Positions 48,701-60,464 are shown, counted from the first letter of the stretch. The stretch is 64,000 nt of DNA from Parasponia andersonii (GCA_002914805.1 JXTB01000639.1:7560-71559), one strand, 5' to 3'. Made by a program: numbers and translations. The notes: generated by a model from the sequence alone, not told the origin.

Positions 48701-49467
48701 ATACAATATCTTGTAATAAAGCATAAAGTAATAATTTCATAAAATAGCATAACCAGACTTTCTTAAAAGATTGTTTGTTATGAGTGTCTATGCTATAGAT
48801 ACCAAAGGAAAGAAATCCCTGATTTGATTAATGGATTAGCTGGAATCGAGGCGGGGATGAATGCAAGGTACGAGCAATGGAATACCGTCATTTAAATTAC
48901 TTCCGCATATGTTCTTATTATGAGACAAATGATTTCAATCATGCAAGCTTGATGTTATTTAAAAATATACTTTTAACTTAGCATTTTATTTCTTAATGCG
49001 TGATTTTATTAAATTAAACTTGAAAATGTATTTTGATTGAATAGAATATAAACAAATATTTTTCTAAAGATTTAAAAGAGAAATTTTTTTGATTTAAATA
49101 AATGCAAAACATAAAGGATTCTATCAAAAAAACCTAAACTGTCTAAGGAAAGCTTGGGACTTAAGTAGTCCGTATGTGACCTCCCATTCCTCAACTAGAA
49201 GCCCTCTATGGTTGCGCATTATTTAGATCACCTTAAGAAAAAGTTTATAAATAAATTTAAATAAAGGTTGCTTAATTATCGAGAAGCATTTTACTTATTT
49301 TCAAAATTTTTAAATTAAGTAAATAGTTTGTTATGAATATAAATCTCTTAAAAAGAAATAAAATATAAAAAAAATTGTCATGAATTTTCAGCGTCTAAAT
49401 TTCTCTTTTTAAATAAGTAAGCTAAGAATGTAAGTAGTTAATGGTCCGAAATGGTAGGGTCATTACA
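45796..49467 (+). mobile_element. shared LTR: 3' LTR of B and 5' LTR of C, 3672 bp
   Basis: It starts TGTAATCCCCTAGG after a polypurine tract belonging to B and ends GGGTCATTACA directly before a primer site belonging to C. One LTR therefore serves two interiors. It matches 22158-25996 and 56550-60464. It is shorter because it lacks the stretch with the hairpin (deleted near 48775, between 'aaaagattgttt' and 'gttatgagtgtc'). TATA box at 46716-46724. Confidence 0.9.
46716..46724 (+). promoter_or_regulatory. TATA box of shared LTR
   Basis: ggcctataaatagatcc, conserved with 23080 and 57471. Confidence 0.65.
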
Positions 49468-49469
49468 GT

Positions 49470-49481
49470 TGGTATCAGAGC
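49470..49481 (+). other. element C primer-binding site (tRNA-Met)
   Basis: TGGTATCAGAGC, an exact match to the plant initiator tRNA-Met primer-site consensus, two bases after the LTR end. Confidence 0.9.
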
Positions 49482-49593
49482 AGGTATCTTGCCATCCTAC
49501 CTCACATCCTTCTATAACATTTTAGACAACTCAAGTAAGTAAAATTTTTGCTTAGTATGTTATTTAAACTTAAGAACATATTATGTAGTAGTA

Positions 49594-50457
49594 ATGGACA
49601 TCCAGATAATCGATATTCTGATAGACTGAAAGATTGCTCACTCTCAACTTTTTGAAGCTACAGTAGTGGCTGTCTTCAGAGCAAGACAACTACCATACAA
49701 CCTTGGAGAATCTACACCCAAAACATTAGGAAATTGGCTTCACAAAACGGAACAACTTTTACGAGTATATCGTATCCAGGAATATGATTAGACCACTCTT
49801 GCAGTCATACAACTGCGAAATAATGCTCGAACATGGTGGCGAGCATCAAGACACATCGCAAACAATATGAGTTGGGAAATGTTCTATAGATTAATCATAG
49901 CATGCTTTTCACAAATAGAACACCATAATAATCCAATAGAGATCCCGACAGTAGAGACCCAATTACAAGAACGAGCTTTTGACTTTATGAGAAATAGATG
50001 GGAATCCCAGCCAGGTGAATCTATGGAAGAATCTAACATCTATTTTTCTGAGGAAGTAGTTCGCACATTTCCTCCCAGATAGCCTAATAATATCCTGCTT
50101 ATAACCTATTGGAATGGAATCCTAAGTCATATCCGAAGTCGCATGCGGAACCCCCTTATTGATATAAATCTTGAACGTATTAGTTTAGAGATAATTCATG
50201 CGGAAGAGGAATATCAAAGGGAAATGGAACAGAGTATAGCTGATGGATCATCTCATAGGAACACCACAAGAACACCTTTCTAACAAGGAAACCCAGAAGA
50301 AGGACAAAGGAGGATACGATCGCGAATAGATGTAGAAAAAACCATACCCACTGGGCATGGGCTTGCCGATAACGATGAGGACGACTCTGAAGAGGATCCA
50401 AAAGAAGATCCAGAGGAAAATCCTAGCGAACCTTCAAACATTAATATGAGAGATTAA
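49594..50457 (+). pseudogene. element C upstream gag-like ORF (aORF), 288 codons with four stops
   Basis: A single frame from ATG 49594 to TAA 50455-50457 (288 codons including stop), broken only by four in-frame stops (after DILID, QEYD, FPPR and TTRTPF) and no frameshift. Each stop can be explained by one C-to-T or G-to-A change. Recognisable order: ESTPKTLGNWLHKTEQLLRV, then RNNARTWWRASRHIANNMSW, EMFYRLIIACFSQIEHH, ETQLQERAFDFMRNRWESQP, IRSRMRNPLIDINLERISLE, and an acidic tail DNDEDDSEEDPKEDPEENPS. The WL...E..L, A..WW and SW..F spacing is that of the Retrotrans_gag capsid domain, yet the element's normal gag follows 172 bp later. No zinc knuckle or protease is present. Function unknown. 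Confidence 0.75.
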
Positions 50458-50629
50458 GTATAGGATAGACTAGAAATGTTTGTATGATCTTATCTTGTAT
50501 TTTAGTTAATGAAATAATATAATTATGAAACAATGTATATCTTATTACTTAATTTATCCATTTGTGCATAATCGAAATTGAGATAACTAATAATACACTA
50601 AATTAATATGAGTTAATTAAAAACAAAAA

Positions 50630-52269
50630 ATGGCAAGAGGGAGGGGAAAACCACGAGTCAACCCAGTAAATGCACCCGAAACATCTGACCTAAGTAATCT
50701 TGTAGCTAACTTGCAACAACTATTCCAAGCTCAAGAAGAGGAGATGAGAAACCTTCATAAGCAACTAAAGCAATAATGCCAAGAGAATGTTAAACCTCAA
50801 GTGGACGATGAAGAACCACTACCTCAAGAGGAAGAACCAATTATACCTAATCGACATGTGGAACGCCAAGAACCACTTTGTGAACAATTCAAAAAGATAC
50901 ATCCTGCTGAGTTTGAAGGATTGATGGATCCTTTGGTGGCCGAAGAATGGTTGTCATCAATCCAAACCATCTAGATTTTATGAACCTTAATGATCATGAA
51001 AAGATATTATGTGTGTCTTATGTCCTCAAGAAAGATGCACGATATTGGTGAAAAATAGTCAAAATGAGAAGAAACATCAGAAAAATATCGTAGAATGACT
51101 TCATCCACGAATTTAACCAGAAATACTATAATTATATGGCGATATGGGCCCAACAAAATGAATTCAATAACATCAAACAAGGAAATATGATAGTCACTGA
51201 GGCCGTACAAAAATTCGACCAGCTTGCAAGACTGTGTCCTTATTTGGTACCTACTGAAACGAACGAGCAAGAGGATGCTAGAAATGTTTCACCCTGAATT
51301 AGCAGTTATCATTGATAGTGGCAACAACCCACCAACTAGAGTTGCAGAATGTGTAGGAAGAGTACTCAGAGCAAAATATCGTCTAGCCCAAGCCAAGGAA
51401 GAACGACTAAATATTTTGAATCAAAGAAGAACCAACGCAGACAAGCTAAACCGAATCAAGACAACAACCAAAAAGGATTTGGGACTCAGTTTGGCCATAA
51501 TAAGAATAAGAACAACAACAATAACAACCATAATAACTATAGTAAAAAGAAGAGAAAGAATAACTTTAATGGCCAAAGAAATCAAAAAAGAGAGCTTCAA
51601 CAGCAAAAGAAGGCCAAGGTAGATTTTCCACTGTTTCCTAAGTGTAGGAAGAAACACCCTAGAGAATGTCACTTTAGCTCAAACTCCTGCTACCTCTGTA
51701 GCAAATAGGGTTATCATGCCAAGAACTGCTACAGTAAACAGAACCAAGCTAACCTACCAACCACATCTAAGCCACACGGACCTCAAATTCATAGCATGCA
51801 GAGCAAACTTGAAAGACCCCAGATCGGTCAAGGAAGATTAGAAGTACCTCCAGAAACCACTACCCAAGTTTACGCCTTTACGAGAGATGATGCAAATGCG
51901 ATAACCTCTAATATGGTCACAGATCAGCTGTCTGTTGCCACTCAAAATGCATATGTCTTGTTTGATTCTGGTGCTATGCATTATTTTGTATCACATGTGT
52001 TTGCCAAAAGAATAGCTCAGAATAATGATAGAATGACTAGAACTCTAAATGTAGCTCTACATTCAGGAGAAACTTTGACAATAAATTATTAGATAAGACA
52101 TGTTCCAATAATCATAGCTGTCAGGGAACTGTATGCTAACTTAGTCATCCTAGGAATGATTGATTATAATGTCATTCTAGGAATGAACTTCTTAGGAAGG
52201 TATAATGCTAACATTAAATGTCAAAGTCGAAGTGTCACATTCAAATCTCCAGGAGAAGAAAAGATCCCT
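50630..52269 (+). pseudogene. element C gag and protease
   Basis: ATG 50630, MARGRGKPRVNPVNAPETSD, then NLVANLQQLFQAQEEEMRNL (coiled-coil-like) and a stop. The capsid domain runs HPAEFEGLMDPLVAEEWLSS, then after a frameshift NDHEKILCVSYVLKKDARYW, NEFNNIKQGNMIVTEAVQKF and DQLARLCPYLVPTE; after another shift, MLEMFHPELAVIIDSGNN (51275 on). Next come an Asn/Lys-rich linker and cysteine motifs CRKKHPREC and CYLCSK, a stop, then GYHAKNC. The protease is AYVLFDSGAMHYFVS near 51955-52000 (family DSGATHSF). At least two frameshifts and several stops. Confidence 0.85.
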
Positions 52270-53270
52270 TATAACAGATACTAAAAAGCAAACTCAAGTG
52301 ATGATCTCAGCAATGTAAGTAAGGAGAATATTGAGTAACAGGTGTCTAGGATATCTAGCTAATATTCTAGATAAGAGAAAAGAAGAAAAGAAGAGGCTAA
52401 AAGATGTAATCATCATTGAGGAATACATTGATGTATTTCCCGATGATCTACCAGGAATACCACTGAAGCGAGAAATTTCCTTCGAAATCGAATTACTACC
52501 CAGTATCGCCCCTATTTCCAAAGCACTTTACAGGATGGTACCTACTGAGCTTAAGGAACTACAAACCCAACTACAAGAGTTGTTAAACAAGGCTTTTATC
52601 TGACCACACCACCATGGGGCATACCTATACTATTTGTGAAAAAAAAAATGGAACATTCAACATGTGTATCGACTATAGAGAATAGAATAAAGTGACCATA
52701 AAGAATAAATATCCTTTGCCGATGATAGATGACTCGTTTGATCAACTAAAAGGAGCTGTAGCTTTCTCAAACATCGATTTGTGATCGAGCTATCATCAAT
52801 TGAGAATTAAAGAGAATGATATTCCGAAGTCTGTCTTTCGAATGCGATATGGGTGTTATAAGTTCTTAGTGATGCCTTTTGGGCTAACCAATGCTCCTGC
52901 GGCATTTATAGACTTGATGAATAGAGTGTTCAAGGAATACTTAGACAAATTTGTCATAGTCTTTATTGATTACATCTTGAATTATTCAAGATCTCAAGAG
53001 GAACACGAACAACAGCTCAAACTCGTATTGAAGAAGTTAAGGGAACACCACCTCAATGATCCTTTCAAAATAAAGGTAGTGAACAATTGGTTGGCACCCA
53101 AAACTATGGCTGAAGTAAGGAACTTTTTGGGATTAGCCGGCTATTACCGAAAATTTATAAAAGGATTTTCAAAGCTCACTGCACCTCTCATGGCCCTTAT
53201 GAAAAAAGGAAAGAAATTTGAGTGGACGGAGAAGTGTGAAGAAAACTTCTAAGAATTGAAGAGTAGGCTT
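52270..53270 (+). pseudogene. element C reverse transcriptase
   Basis: It starts with the linker and [19 protein letters not shown], then EYIDVFPDDLPGIPLKREIS and [17 protein letters not shown]. It is frameshifted through the HSPWG motif (52600-52790), where stops occur in every frame. It resumes at [35 protein letters not shown] and [15 protein letters not shown] (catalytic second Asp is Tyr). Between REHHLN and [11 protein letters not shown] about 25-30 codons present in relatives are missing. It ends [15 protein letters not shown] and a stop at 53250-53252. Confidence 0.85.
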
Positions 53271-54565
53271 ACCAGTGCACTTACACTTACTATCCTATCA
53301 AACGAAGGACAGTTTGACATTTATAGTGATGCATTGAAGCTGGGACTAGGAGCAGTACTAATGCAAAATAGAAAGGTCATGGCATATGGTTCTCGACAAC
53401 TAAAGGAGCATGAGAAAAACTACCTAACTCATGATCTAGAACTTGCTGTTATAGTATTCACTCTTAAACTTTGGCAACACTACCTATACGGGACTCAATG
53501 TCGAATTTACACTAACCAAAAAGGCTAAAGCATATATGTACTCAGAAAGAGTTGAACATGAGGCAGCATAGATGGCTTGAGTTAATGACGGATTATGATT
53601 ATAAAATCTTGTACCACTCGAGTAAGGCAAACATGGTTGTAGATGCGCTAAGCAGAAAAATGACTGCAACTATGATGTCAATAAAATCCTTATCTAAGCC
53701 CTTACAAGAAGATATAAACAGCATCAGTTTAGAGTTAATAATAGGTAAATTATCTGTATTAACTCTTAAACCAAACATTTTTGAGAACATAAAGGAAACC
53801 CAAGAGCTCGATCCTATCTGAGTACGAATTAAGGAAGACATTGAAGAAGGAAAACAGACCGAGTTCAATCTCTCTTCTGACGGAGTTCTCAAACTAAATA
53901 ATAGATTATACATATCCAATTATGCCAAAATGATGAATCAAATCCTTTCTGAGGCACACGAGACCCCTTATTCTATCCATCCTGGTAAAACAAAGATGTA
54001 TAAAGATCAAAAGGAACACTTTTAGTGAAATGGAATGAAAATCGATGTTGCTAAGTACGTAAAAAAGTGTCTAATGTTTCAAAAAGTCAAAGCTGAATAT
54101 AGGCAACCTGCTAGAGAATTGCAACCAATTGAAATTCCAGAGTGGAAATAAGAGAAAATTGTTATGGATTTTATGGTTGGATTATCAAGAATGCTAGAAG
54201 GATACGATGTAATATAAGTGATTATGGACCAACTAACTAAATCAGTACACTTTCTATCAATGCAAATTACTTACTTATTGGAAAAGTTAGCTGAATTATA
54301 TATGGCTGAGATAGTCAGCCTACATAGAATACCAAAAAAGATCATTTCTGATTGCAACAGTCGATTCACCTCTACTTTTTAGAGAAAAGTCCAACAAGTC
54401 TTAGGTACAAAGCTAAATTTTAGCATAGCTTTCCATCCTCAAACTGATGGGCAATCAGAACGAACCATCCAAACTTTAGAGGATATGCTTAAGGCATGTA
54501 TCATGGACTTTAAAGGAGTATGGAATAAAAAGCTTTCATTGAAATAGTTCTCCTATAAGGCATGC
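53271..54565 (+). pseudogene. element C RNase H and integrase, duplication copy 1
   Basis: First copy of a 1295-bp tandem unit. RNase [41 protein letters not shown], then a frameshift at the YTNQKG position (family YTDHKSL) and MNMRQHRWLELMTDYDYKIL. Integrase: zinc region around ILSEAHETPYSIHPGKTKMY, a stop in place of the CxxC Trp, core FMVGLSRMLEGYDVI then a stop, SRFTSTF then a stop, [20 protein letters not shown]. It ends at [18 protein letters not shown] and is cut off in the middle of the integrase where copy 2 starts. Confidence 0.85.
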
Positions 54566-55851
54566 ACCAGTGCACCTACACTTACTATCCTATCAAATGA
54601 AGGACAATTCGACATTTATAGTGATGCATCGAAGCTAGGACTAGGAGCAGTACTAATGCAAAATAGAAAGGTCATGGCATATGGTTCTCGACAACTAAAG
54701 GAGCATGAGAAAAACTACCTAACTCATGATCTAGAACTTGCTGTTATAGTATTCGCTCTCAAACTTTGGCAACACTACTTATAGGGACTCAATGTCGAAT
54801 TTACACTAACCAAAAAAGCTAAAGCACATATGCACTCAAAAAGAGTTGAACATGAGGCAGCATAGATGGCTTGAGTTAATGACGGATTATGATTGTAAAA
54901 TCTTATACCACTCAAGTAAGGCAAACACAGTTGCAAATATGCTAAGCAGAAAAATGACTGCAACTATGATGTTAATAAAATCCTTATCTAAACCCTTACA
55001 AGAAGATATAAACAGCATCAGTTTAGAGTTAATAATAAGTAAATTATCTGTATTAACTCTTAAACCAAACATTTTTGAGAACATAAAGGAAACCCAAGAG
55101 CTCGATCCTGTCTAAGTACGAATTAAGGAAGACATTGTAGAAGGGAAACAGACTGAGTTCAGTCTCTCTTCTGACGGAGTTCTCAAACTAAATGATAGAT
55201 TATACTTATCCAATTATGCCAAAATGATGAATCAAATCATTTCTGAGGCACACGAGACCCCTTATTCTGTCCATCCTGGTGCGACAAAGATGTATAAAGA
55301 TCTAAAGGAACACTTTTGTTGGAATGGAATGAAAATCAATATTGCTAAGTACGTACAAAAGTGTCTAACGTTTCAAAAAGTCAAAGCTGAACATAGGGAG
55401 CCTACTAGAGAATTACAACCAATTGAAATTCCAGAGTGGAAATGAGAGAAAATTGCTATGGATTTTATGGTTGGATTATCAAGAATGCCATAAGGATACG
55501 ATGTAATATAAGTGATTATAGACCAACTAACTAAATCAGTACACTTTCTACCAATGCAAATCACTTACTTATTGGAAAAGTTAGTTGAATTATATATGGC
55601 TGAGATAGTCAACCTACATAGAATACCACGAAAGATCATTTTTGATCGCAACAGTCGATTCACCTCCACTTTTTAGAGAAAAGTCCAACAAGTCTTAGGT
55701 ACAAAGCTAAATTTTAGCACGGCTTTCCATCCTCAAACTGATGTGCAATCAGAATGAACCATCCAAACTTTAGAAGATATGGTTAAGGCATGCATCATGG
55801 ACTTTAAAGGAGTATGGAATAAGAAGCTTCCATTGAAAGAGTTCTCCTATA
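53271..55851 (+). repeat. 1295-bp tandem duplication inside element C
   Basis: accagtgcacttacacttac at 53271 recurs as accagtgcacctacacttac at 54566. The two copies stay collinear to 'gagttctcctata' at 54557 and 55851. They are very similar and share disabling changes, including the TAG in ...TSTF-stop-RKVQQ, the stop after YDVI and the stop after the WK of the integrase linker. The duplication therefore arose after the element had died, by unequal exchange or slippage rather than by transposition. Confidence 0.9.
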
Positions 55852-56514
55852 ATAACAGCTACCAGGCCTCTATCAAGGCAGTACCTTATGAAGCACTTTA
55901 TGGGAAAAGATGCAGATCCTCAGTCCATTAGTTTGAACTTAGGGAGAAACATTTAGAAACCACTGATTTCGTAAAGGAAACCACTGATTTCATAAAGGAA
56001 ACCATTGAAGCTACAAAAAATCAAGAAAAAGATGGAAACTACTCAGAGTAGACAGAAAAGCTATGTAGACAAGCGGAGAATTCCATTAGAATTCTAAGTA
56101 GGAGACATAGTTTTTTTCGAAATAACACTGATGAAGGGAGTAATACGGTTTGGAAAAAGAGAAAAAGTAAGTCCAAGAAACATCGAACCATTCAAAATTT
56201 TAGAATGAATTGGCAAAGTAGCGTATATGTTGGCTGTACCGCCTGAACTAGCATCAGTGCATAATGTGTTCTACGTGTCCATGCTGAAGAAATACGTCTC
56301 CGACCCGTCACATGTTTTGAAATATGAACCTATTAAAGTTCACGAGGACTTGACATACGAGAAGAAACTGGTGAAGATTTTGGCTCGCAGAGAAAAGAAT
56401 CTCAGAAATAAGACCATACCTTTAGTTAAGGTGTTGCGGCGAAACCATAAGATCGAAGACACTACTTGGGAACGAGAAGATGAGATGAAAGAAAAATACC
56501 CAGAATTATTCTAA
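54566..56514 (+). pseudogene. element C RNase H and integrase, duplication copy 2, with chromodomain-like C-terminus
   Basis: Second copy of RNase H ([20 protein letters not shown]; a TAG truncates LWQHYL) and of the integrase, here complete to the end. Zinc region: ISEAHETPYSVHPGATKMYK with KCLTFQ, where the second Cys is Phe. Core stops match copy 1; [17 protein letters not shown] marks the catalytic Glu region. The segment [20 protein letters not shown] follows, then a small internal repeat (KETTDF.KETTDFIKETIEA, 55955-56010), GPY/F-like sequence, and an open C-terminus (56227-56514) VHNVFYVSMLKKYVSDPSHV with tail PLVKVLRRNHKIEDTTWERE, chromodomain-like, ending at TAA 56512-56514. Confidence 0.85.
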
Positions 56515-56537
56515 TTTTCGAGGACGAAAATTTTATA

Positions 56538-56549
56538 AGTATAGGAGAT
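56538..56549 (+). other. element C polypurine tract
   Basis: aagtataggagat immediately before the LTR start tgtaatccc. It is the plus-strand cDNA primer site of active relatives, here interrupted by two pyrimidines compared with the tract aggggagat before the middle LTR. Confidence 0.7.
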
Positions 56550-57470
56550 TGTAATCCCCTAAGAATCCCAGACTTGCAACCTTAGTAGAATTATTATTAA
56601 TAGACTTCGTATCGAATTTTAATAAGTTTATATTTGCAAATACTTGAAATTATGTGTGTAGTATTATTTTAATGTTAAATTTTATTATGTGAAAAAACCA
56701 TAGTTATTCCTTGTTTTAACTTAGAAATTCTAAGTTAGTTTTCCTTAATAGTAAATTAATTCTACAAAATTTATATTATGTACATCAATATAACCTAATT
56801 AAGAATGTGACATATTTATGTCATATTAAAAATTATTACATTTTATAACCTAAAGTTAATGGTTGCACCAAAATAGTACCATGCCATAATTTGAATGGCT
56901 AGGATTTAGGTATACAAAGAATTAAGTAGACAAATCAATCTAAGGGTAGAAAATAAGTTGTAAAAAATATGAAAACTTATGAAGTTTTATCTTAAGGAGG
57001 TAATAACTATAAATTAGTGGAATAGAAAAGAAAAATGATAAAGTTAGTGGGTAATTCTAAAAAAAGGAAAATATAGACAAAACTAATTAGTAACTTTTAT
57101 CTCTAAAATAATTCAAAAGGTAGAAAAAGGAAAATGATAATGGAAATGTTCTTTTGAAATTAGTGGCCATAATTTAAAGTAGAAGACATAGACAAAACGA
57201 ATTAGTAGCTTTTATCACTAAAATAATTCAAAAAGTATTAAAATGAATAATATAGTGGAGATTTTCTTTGGGAGCTAGTGGTATTGGATTCCAAATAATT
57301 GAAAAAAAAAAATATAAGAGACAAAAGTAGTAGATAAATGAAAAATAAAGTAAAAGATAAGGTAATCGAGTAGGAAAAGAAGATATATTAACAAAATTAG
57401 TAATAATAGTGTTTGGATTATTAGATGGAATGTGAAAGTGCATATTGTTGGATACCTCCTATGGATGGCC

Positions 57471-57479
57471 TATAAATAG
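57471..57479 (+). promoter_or_regulatory. TATA box of element C 3' LTR
   Basis: ggcctataaatagatcc, conserved with 23080 and 46716. It could drive read-through into the flanking copia LTR DNA. Confidence 0.6.
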
Positions 57480-59804
57480 ATCCTTCATTTGATAATTAGA
57501 AATCTATACTTAACTTTCCAATTACTTAGCCAAAACTATCTTCATTTTTCCAATTATCGTTTCTAAAAAAAAAATATAAAAAAAAAAAAAACAAACTCTT
57601 TCTACCTCACTTTCTTCCAAACCCACAAAAGTTATAATATTTTACCCATCTTCATTGCATTTCCTATAAAGACTCTAGAAATTAAGAATTATAATCAAGA
57701 GAAGAGAGTACCTAGTTTTGTGGTGGAGACATAAGGAGGAAGAAAGAAAGATTTTGGAAGATAGGTTGCACAAACACATTTAAGTTTATTAAGATTTTAG
57801 CTCTAAGAAGTTTAATTTTTAGTATTTTAATTTCTAGTAAAATATTGATACTTAGAAAAATTCTCAAATACTCCAAAAAAGAAGATTTAAGCTTAGAAGG
57901 TAAATATTCCCTCACTTTGCTTGTTATGTGTTTAAATAAATTTTATAAAAGAATAAATGGGTAATAACATATTTGATCTACTTTAGATGTTATATAATTT
58001 ATATTACGTTTAAAATTATATTGTTGATTTTTTAAGCCTCTAAATATGAATACTTCATAATAATTAAGGCTAAATAATAATAATAGTAAAATCAAAATGA
58101 CTAAATACAAAAATGGAAGATTTCTAAGTGTAAGACCCTAAAATAAAATATGCAAGAAAATGAATCAAGCTTAATGATTTAGACTTAAATCCTTAAAAAT
58201 AGATTTTTACCCATTAAAAATACTTTCCAAAAATTAAAGATGTTTGCTCAAAAGTTGAAGAGACTAAAATGCCAAAACTTTGAGTATTTGGGTCAAAAAT
58301 GTAATTTTGATAAAATATGGGTCGAATATGTGAAAAAAATTATTTTAGACAGTTTTAAGACTATATTAAAGGGTAAAAATAAAGAAAGAAAGAATCTTTA
58401 ACAAAAAGATAAGTTATAACTAAATATTTACCATTAGAGGGCATAAATATTATAAATCTTAGATTATGAGCAAAAATATAAATTATAAAACTTGAAATTT
58501 TGGGTTGGAAATTTGATATAAGAATAAATAAAAAACTTTATTTTAGATCTCTAATTGAGATAAGAAAAGAATTACTTAAGTTTAAGACATGAAATCAATT
58601 ATAGGAAATAAATAATGTATGCCTCTAATTATATTTAGCATAAATTTAGTATGGGGCCAAAAAAAAAAACGTGATCAATGCTTAATAATATTTAGCCCAA
58701 GTATGATTTTAGTTTTAAATCTGTGTAGCCATTAGTGTGTTTGACTCACTTATGATATTATGATCCTTAATTACGAATAAAGTAATTAATCTATAATAAT
58801 TCAAAATAATTGATAAAAAGAAATATAATTAAGGAAACTTAACTAATTTAGTATGATACTAATCAAATCAAATTATTGATAGATTAAAAAGATCACCATG
58901 ATAAAGATTAAGGAAAATTTAATCTCATCTATCTAAGTTGAAAGTATAAATTAGTCAATGAATATAATATGACATTATTTCTCAAATGTGAAGTTTTATG
59001 TTTGATTAAGATTGAGTCTTAGTTGTTTTAAGCCTACCAAGTAATTAGATGTTTAAAAAAAAAGTATGAGTCCACTTTAAATTACTCTAACAAATAGAAT
59101 ATACATACGTCAGATAAAATTTTGACCTAGACGTATATAATTAACGAGTGGAAGTAGGACAATCATATTACAAGATAAGTACAATCTCACCTATAGCATG
59201 AATAGTTTGAAAATATTTCATGTTTGCAGTATGATATATTTGAAATTGCTCCATTTGTTAGACTACGTATAATGTATGCTTATAAAGATATATCTTCTAT
59301 GCTATAAAAACGATGTACACTTACTTTACAATGTTATTATATAAAAATATTTTAGCACACTTTAACAAAAGAAATGCTATGATAGTGGAATATAAGTTTG
59401 GGTTTGTTATTGAAGCGTACCCACTCATGTTAAAAGAAGACTAAATAAGATAAAGAATTTACTAATGTCATACCAACCTCCACTAGGTAAAGATATCTGA
59501 GGGAAAAAAAAACTGATCTCCCCTAAACAAGGATTCCCGAGGAAAAGTATGTTAAGATTATGACCATGAGTATTTTCAGTTAGGTCGCTTCCCTGGTTCT
59601 CTATTCGGTAGTGCACACTCAGTACGTACAACAGGGCCCACAAGAAAGATAAAAGACTTTGTAATAAAGAAAAAGATAAAATAATGATGCAATATCTTAT
59701 AATAAAGTATAAAGTAATGATTTCATAAAACAGCATAATCGGACTTTCATAAGAGATTGTTTATCTATAAATAAAATATTTTGTGAGAATGACATTGTAC
59801 TTGC

Positions 59805-59818
59805 TGAGCATATGCTCA
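59805..59818. promoter_or_regulatory. conserved LTR hairpin TGAGC-atat-GCTCA
   Basis: Stem identical to the other LTRs, loop changed from aaaa to atat. Confidence 0.45.
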
Positions 59819-60464
59819 CGTTTTATGAGTATCCATGCTTTAGGTACTAAAGAAAAGAAACCTCTAATTTGATTGATGTGTTAACTAGAATCGCGACGGG
59901 GATAAATGCGAGAAAAGGGCAATAAAATATCTCCATTAAAATTACTTATGTGTATGTTCTTATTATGAGACAAATGATTTCAATTATGTAAGCTTGATGC
60001 TGTTTGAAAACATACTTATAACTTGGCATTTTACTTCACAATGCATGGTTTTATTTCAATTAAATAGTGTTTAAATGAATGTTTTTTAAAAGATCTAAAA
60101 ATATTTTGATTTAAATAAATATAAAACACAAGGGATTCTGTCAAAAAGACCTAAACTGTCTATGGAGAGCTTGGGACTTATTTGGTCCATATGTGACCCC
60201 TCTCCTCACTTGGGAGCCTTTTATGAGTGTGCATTCTTTAAATCACCCTAAGACAAAGTTTATAAACAAATTTAAATAAAGATTACTTTACCATTGAGAA
60301 GAATTTTACTTATTTTCAAAATTATCAAATTAAGTAAATGGTTAATTATGAATATAAATCTCTTAAAAAATAAAAGTATATAAAAAAATTTGATATGAAT
60401 TTTCAGTTAAATAAGTAAACTAAGAATGTAAGTAGTTAAAGGTCTGAAAGGTCGAGTCATTACA

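Larger units (their letters stand above)
56550..60464 (+). mobile_element. 3' LTR of element C, 3915 bp
   Basis: It starts TGTAATCCCCTAAG and ends GTCGAGTCATTACA. It matches the LTRs at 22158 and 45796. TATA box 57471-57479, hairpin 59805-59818 (loop atat). It includes a stretch near 57750-57880 ('tagctctaagaagtttaat') that is also in the truncated LTR at 19900-20040 but not in the B 5' LTR or the shared LTR, so two LTR length variants coexist. To the right it abuts the primer-site region of copia element E. Confidence 0.9.

Noticed and set aside
26123..56514. Possibility that the gag-like elements are integrated plant pararetroviruses
   Set aside because: They have LTRs, primer sites, polypurine tracts, integrase with zinc and core motifs and target duplications, none of which fits a pararetrovirus. 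No movement protein is seen.
59425..59736. 103-codon minus-strand frame, repeated at 25095-25403
   Set aside because: It occurs at equivalent LTR positions with non-coding divergence. Antisense to LTR DNA.
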